Assembly (NCBI GenBank): GCA_026981635.1
Contig: JALSIF010000225.1
Span: 1 to 13,542 of the forward strand
Source: a bacterium
GTDB lineage: Bacteria; 4484-113; JALSIF01
Length of the DNA stretch: 13,542 nucleotides
Direction of reading: 5' to 3'
The position numbers were made by a program, and so were the translations under genes. Shown piece by piece: positions 13,086 through 13,542 of this stretch (positions within the stretch are counted from its first letter, which is position 1; each line of letters opens with the position of its first letter). The notes below the pieces were generated by a model. That model worked only from the letters and a program-made list of their open reading frames with translations. It made no database searches and was not told the origin of the DNA.

Positions 13086-13542
13086 CCGGTGGCGATGGCA
13101 AGCAGAATCCTCACCAGGGCGCTTAGGTCCCTGAGGTCAATAACTTCGGTGGCATGGGTGTAGCGGACTGGTATAGAAAGTGGCAGCACCCTGGCACCAG
13201 TAGGCTCCCACACCGAGCCATCATTGCCCCCGCGAGTGGCAATGGCGTGCTCCTGAACCGGGGTTGAGGTGCGGGTGGCAAGGGAGATAACCCCGTCAAC
13301 CAGCGGCCTCTCTGCCACCGTGGTGGAGTCCATGGCACGGACACAGAACCCCTCCCCCAGCCTGGCCTGCCCCAGGGCCTCACTCTCCCCGAAGGGGGAG
13401 TCGCTGGCAGGGAATATGTCCACCGGCACCACCAGGTCAAAGGGGCCCAGGGCGTGGGCGAGCTGCCTTGCCCCCCTGAGGCCCAGCTCCTCCTGGACGG
13501 AGAATGCCACCACCAGCTCGGCCTGGCTGGGGTCTGCCACCG
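13082..13542 (-). CDS. M42-family metalloaminopeptidase, C-terminal part
   Basis: The gene begins right of the window; 153 residues are visible. They include SVQEELGLRGA, where the first Glu is the catalytic base and the second a metal ligand, and VPVDIFPASDSP with a metal-binding Asp. GFCVRAMDSTTV, a GGNDG segment at the place of the usual GGTDA, and SIPVRYTHATEVIDLRDL with the metal-binding His follow. The order fits M42 (glutamyl/leucyl aminopeptidase, FrvX-like), di-metal enzymes that trim peptides in the cytoplasm as large assemblies. The Asn for Thr and Gly for Ala changes in the GGTDA motif are worth noting but keep the Asp. The stop overlaps the start of the small downstream gene by four bases. 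Confidence 0.88.
   Translation of the reverse strand, partial: VADPSQAELVVAFSVQEELGLRGARQLAHALGPFDLVVPVDIFPASDSPFGESEALGQARLGEGFCVRAMDSTTVAERPLVDGVISLATRTSTPVQEHAIATRGGNDGSVWEPTGARVLPLSIPVRYTHATEVIDLRDLSALVRILLAIATG

Overview
The window is a densely coded piece of a bacterial chromosome of high G+C (38 of 60 bases in the one coding line I counted). Proteins are rich in Arg, Glu and Leu, AGG/CGG arginine codons are common, and GTG and TTG starts are frequent, which suggests a high-GC and possibly thermophilic lineage. ClpX, the delta' clamp-loader subunit, CarA, a lipoprotein and a YaaR-family protein make it bacterial. I cannot fix the phylum. YaaR next to holB is a Firmicutes-like arrangement, while start codons placed directly behind a TAGAAT box resemble the leaderless genes known from Deinococcota and Actinomycetota.

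Layout. Bases 2-2723 (+) hold the end of a CPBP membrane protease, a half-size TauE/SafE protein, a long 3-hydroxyacyl-CoA dehydrogenase and a flavin reductase. A convergent secreted protein of unknown function (2730-3572, -) follows. Bases 3663-6390 (+) form a tight operon: a secreted protein with two jelly-roll-like repeats, a YaaR/DUF327 protein and HolB. Bases 6387-9160 (-) hold a lower-GC membrane protein, LarE and CarA. A small GlsB/YeaQ-type membrane protein (9309-9581, +) is divergent from CarA. Bases 9582-13542 (-) hold a lipoprotein, a cupin, ClpX, a small unknown protein and the end of an M42 aminopeptidase.

Functionally this is mostly housekeeping (DNA replication, pyrimidine/arginine synthesis, proteolysis, acyl-CoA metabolism) interleaved with envelope proteins of unknown role. 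I see no CRISPR array, insertion sequence, phage gene, tRNA or rRNA, and no gene-free stretch over 300 bases. No obvious new defence or biosynthetic system is visible.

The best leads are these: a consistent leaderless promoter pattern (TAGAAT or TATAAT 6-9 bases before the start codon, no ribosome binding site) at five genes; translational coupling of a secreted two-repeat protein to YaaR-HolB; an atypical low-GC membrane protein with its own near-consensus promoter; inverted repeats straddling the abutting stop codons of two convergent gene pairs; and an intrinsic terminator behind the dehydrogenase gene that points the wrong way for that gene.
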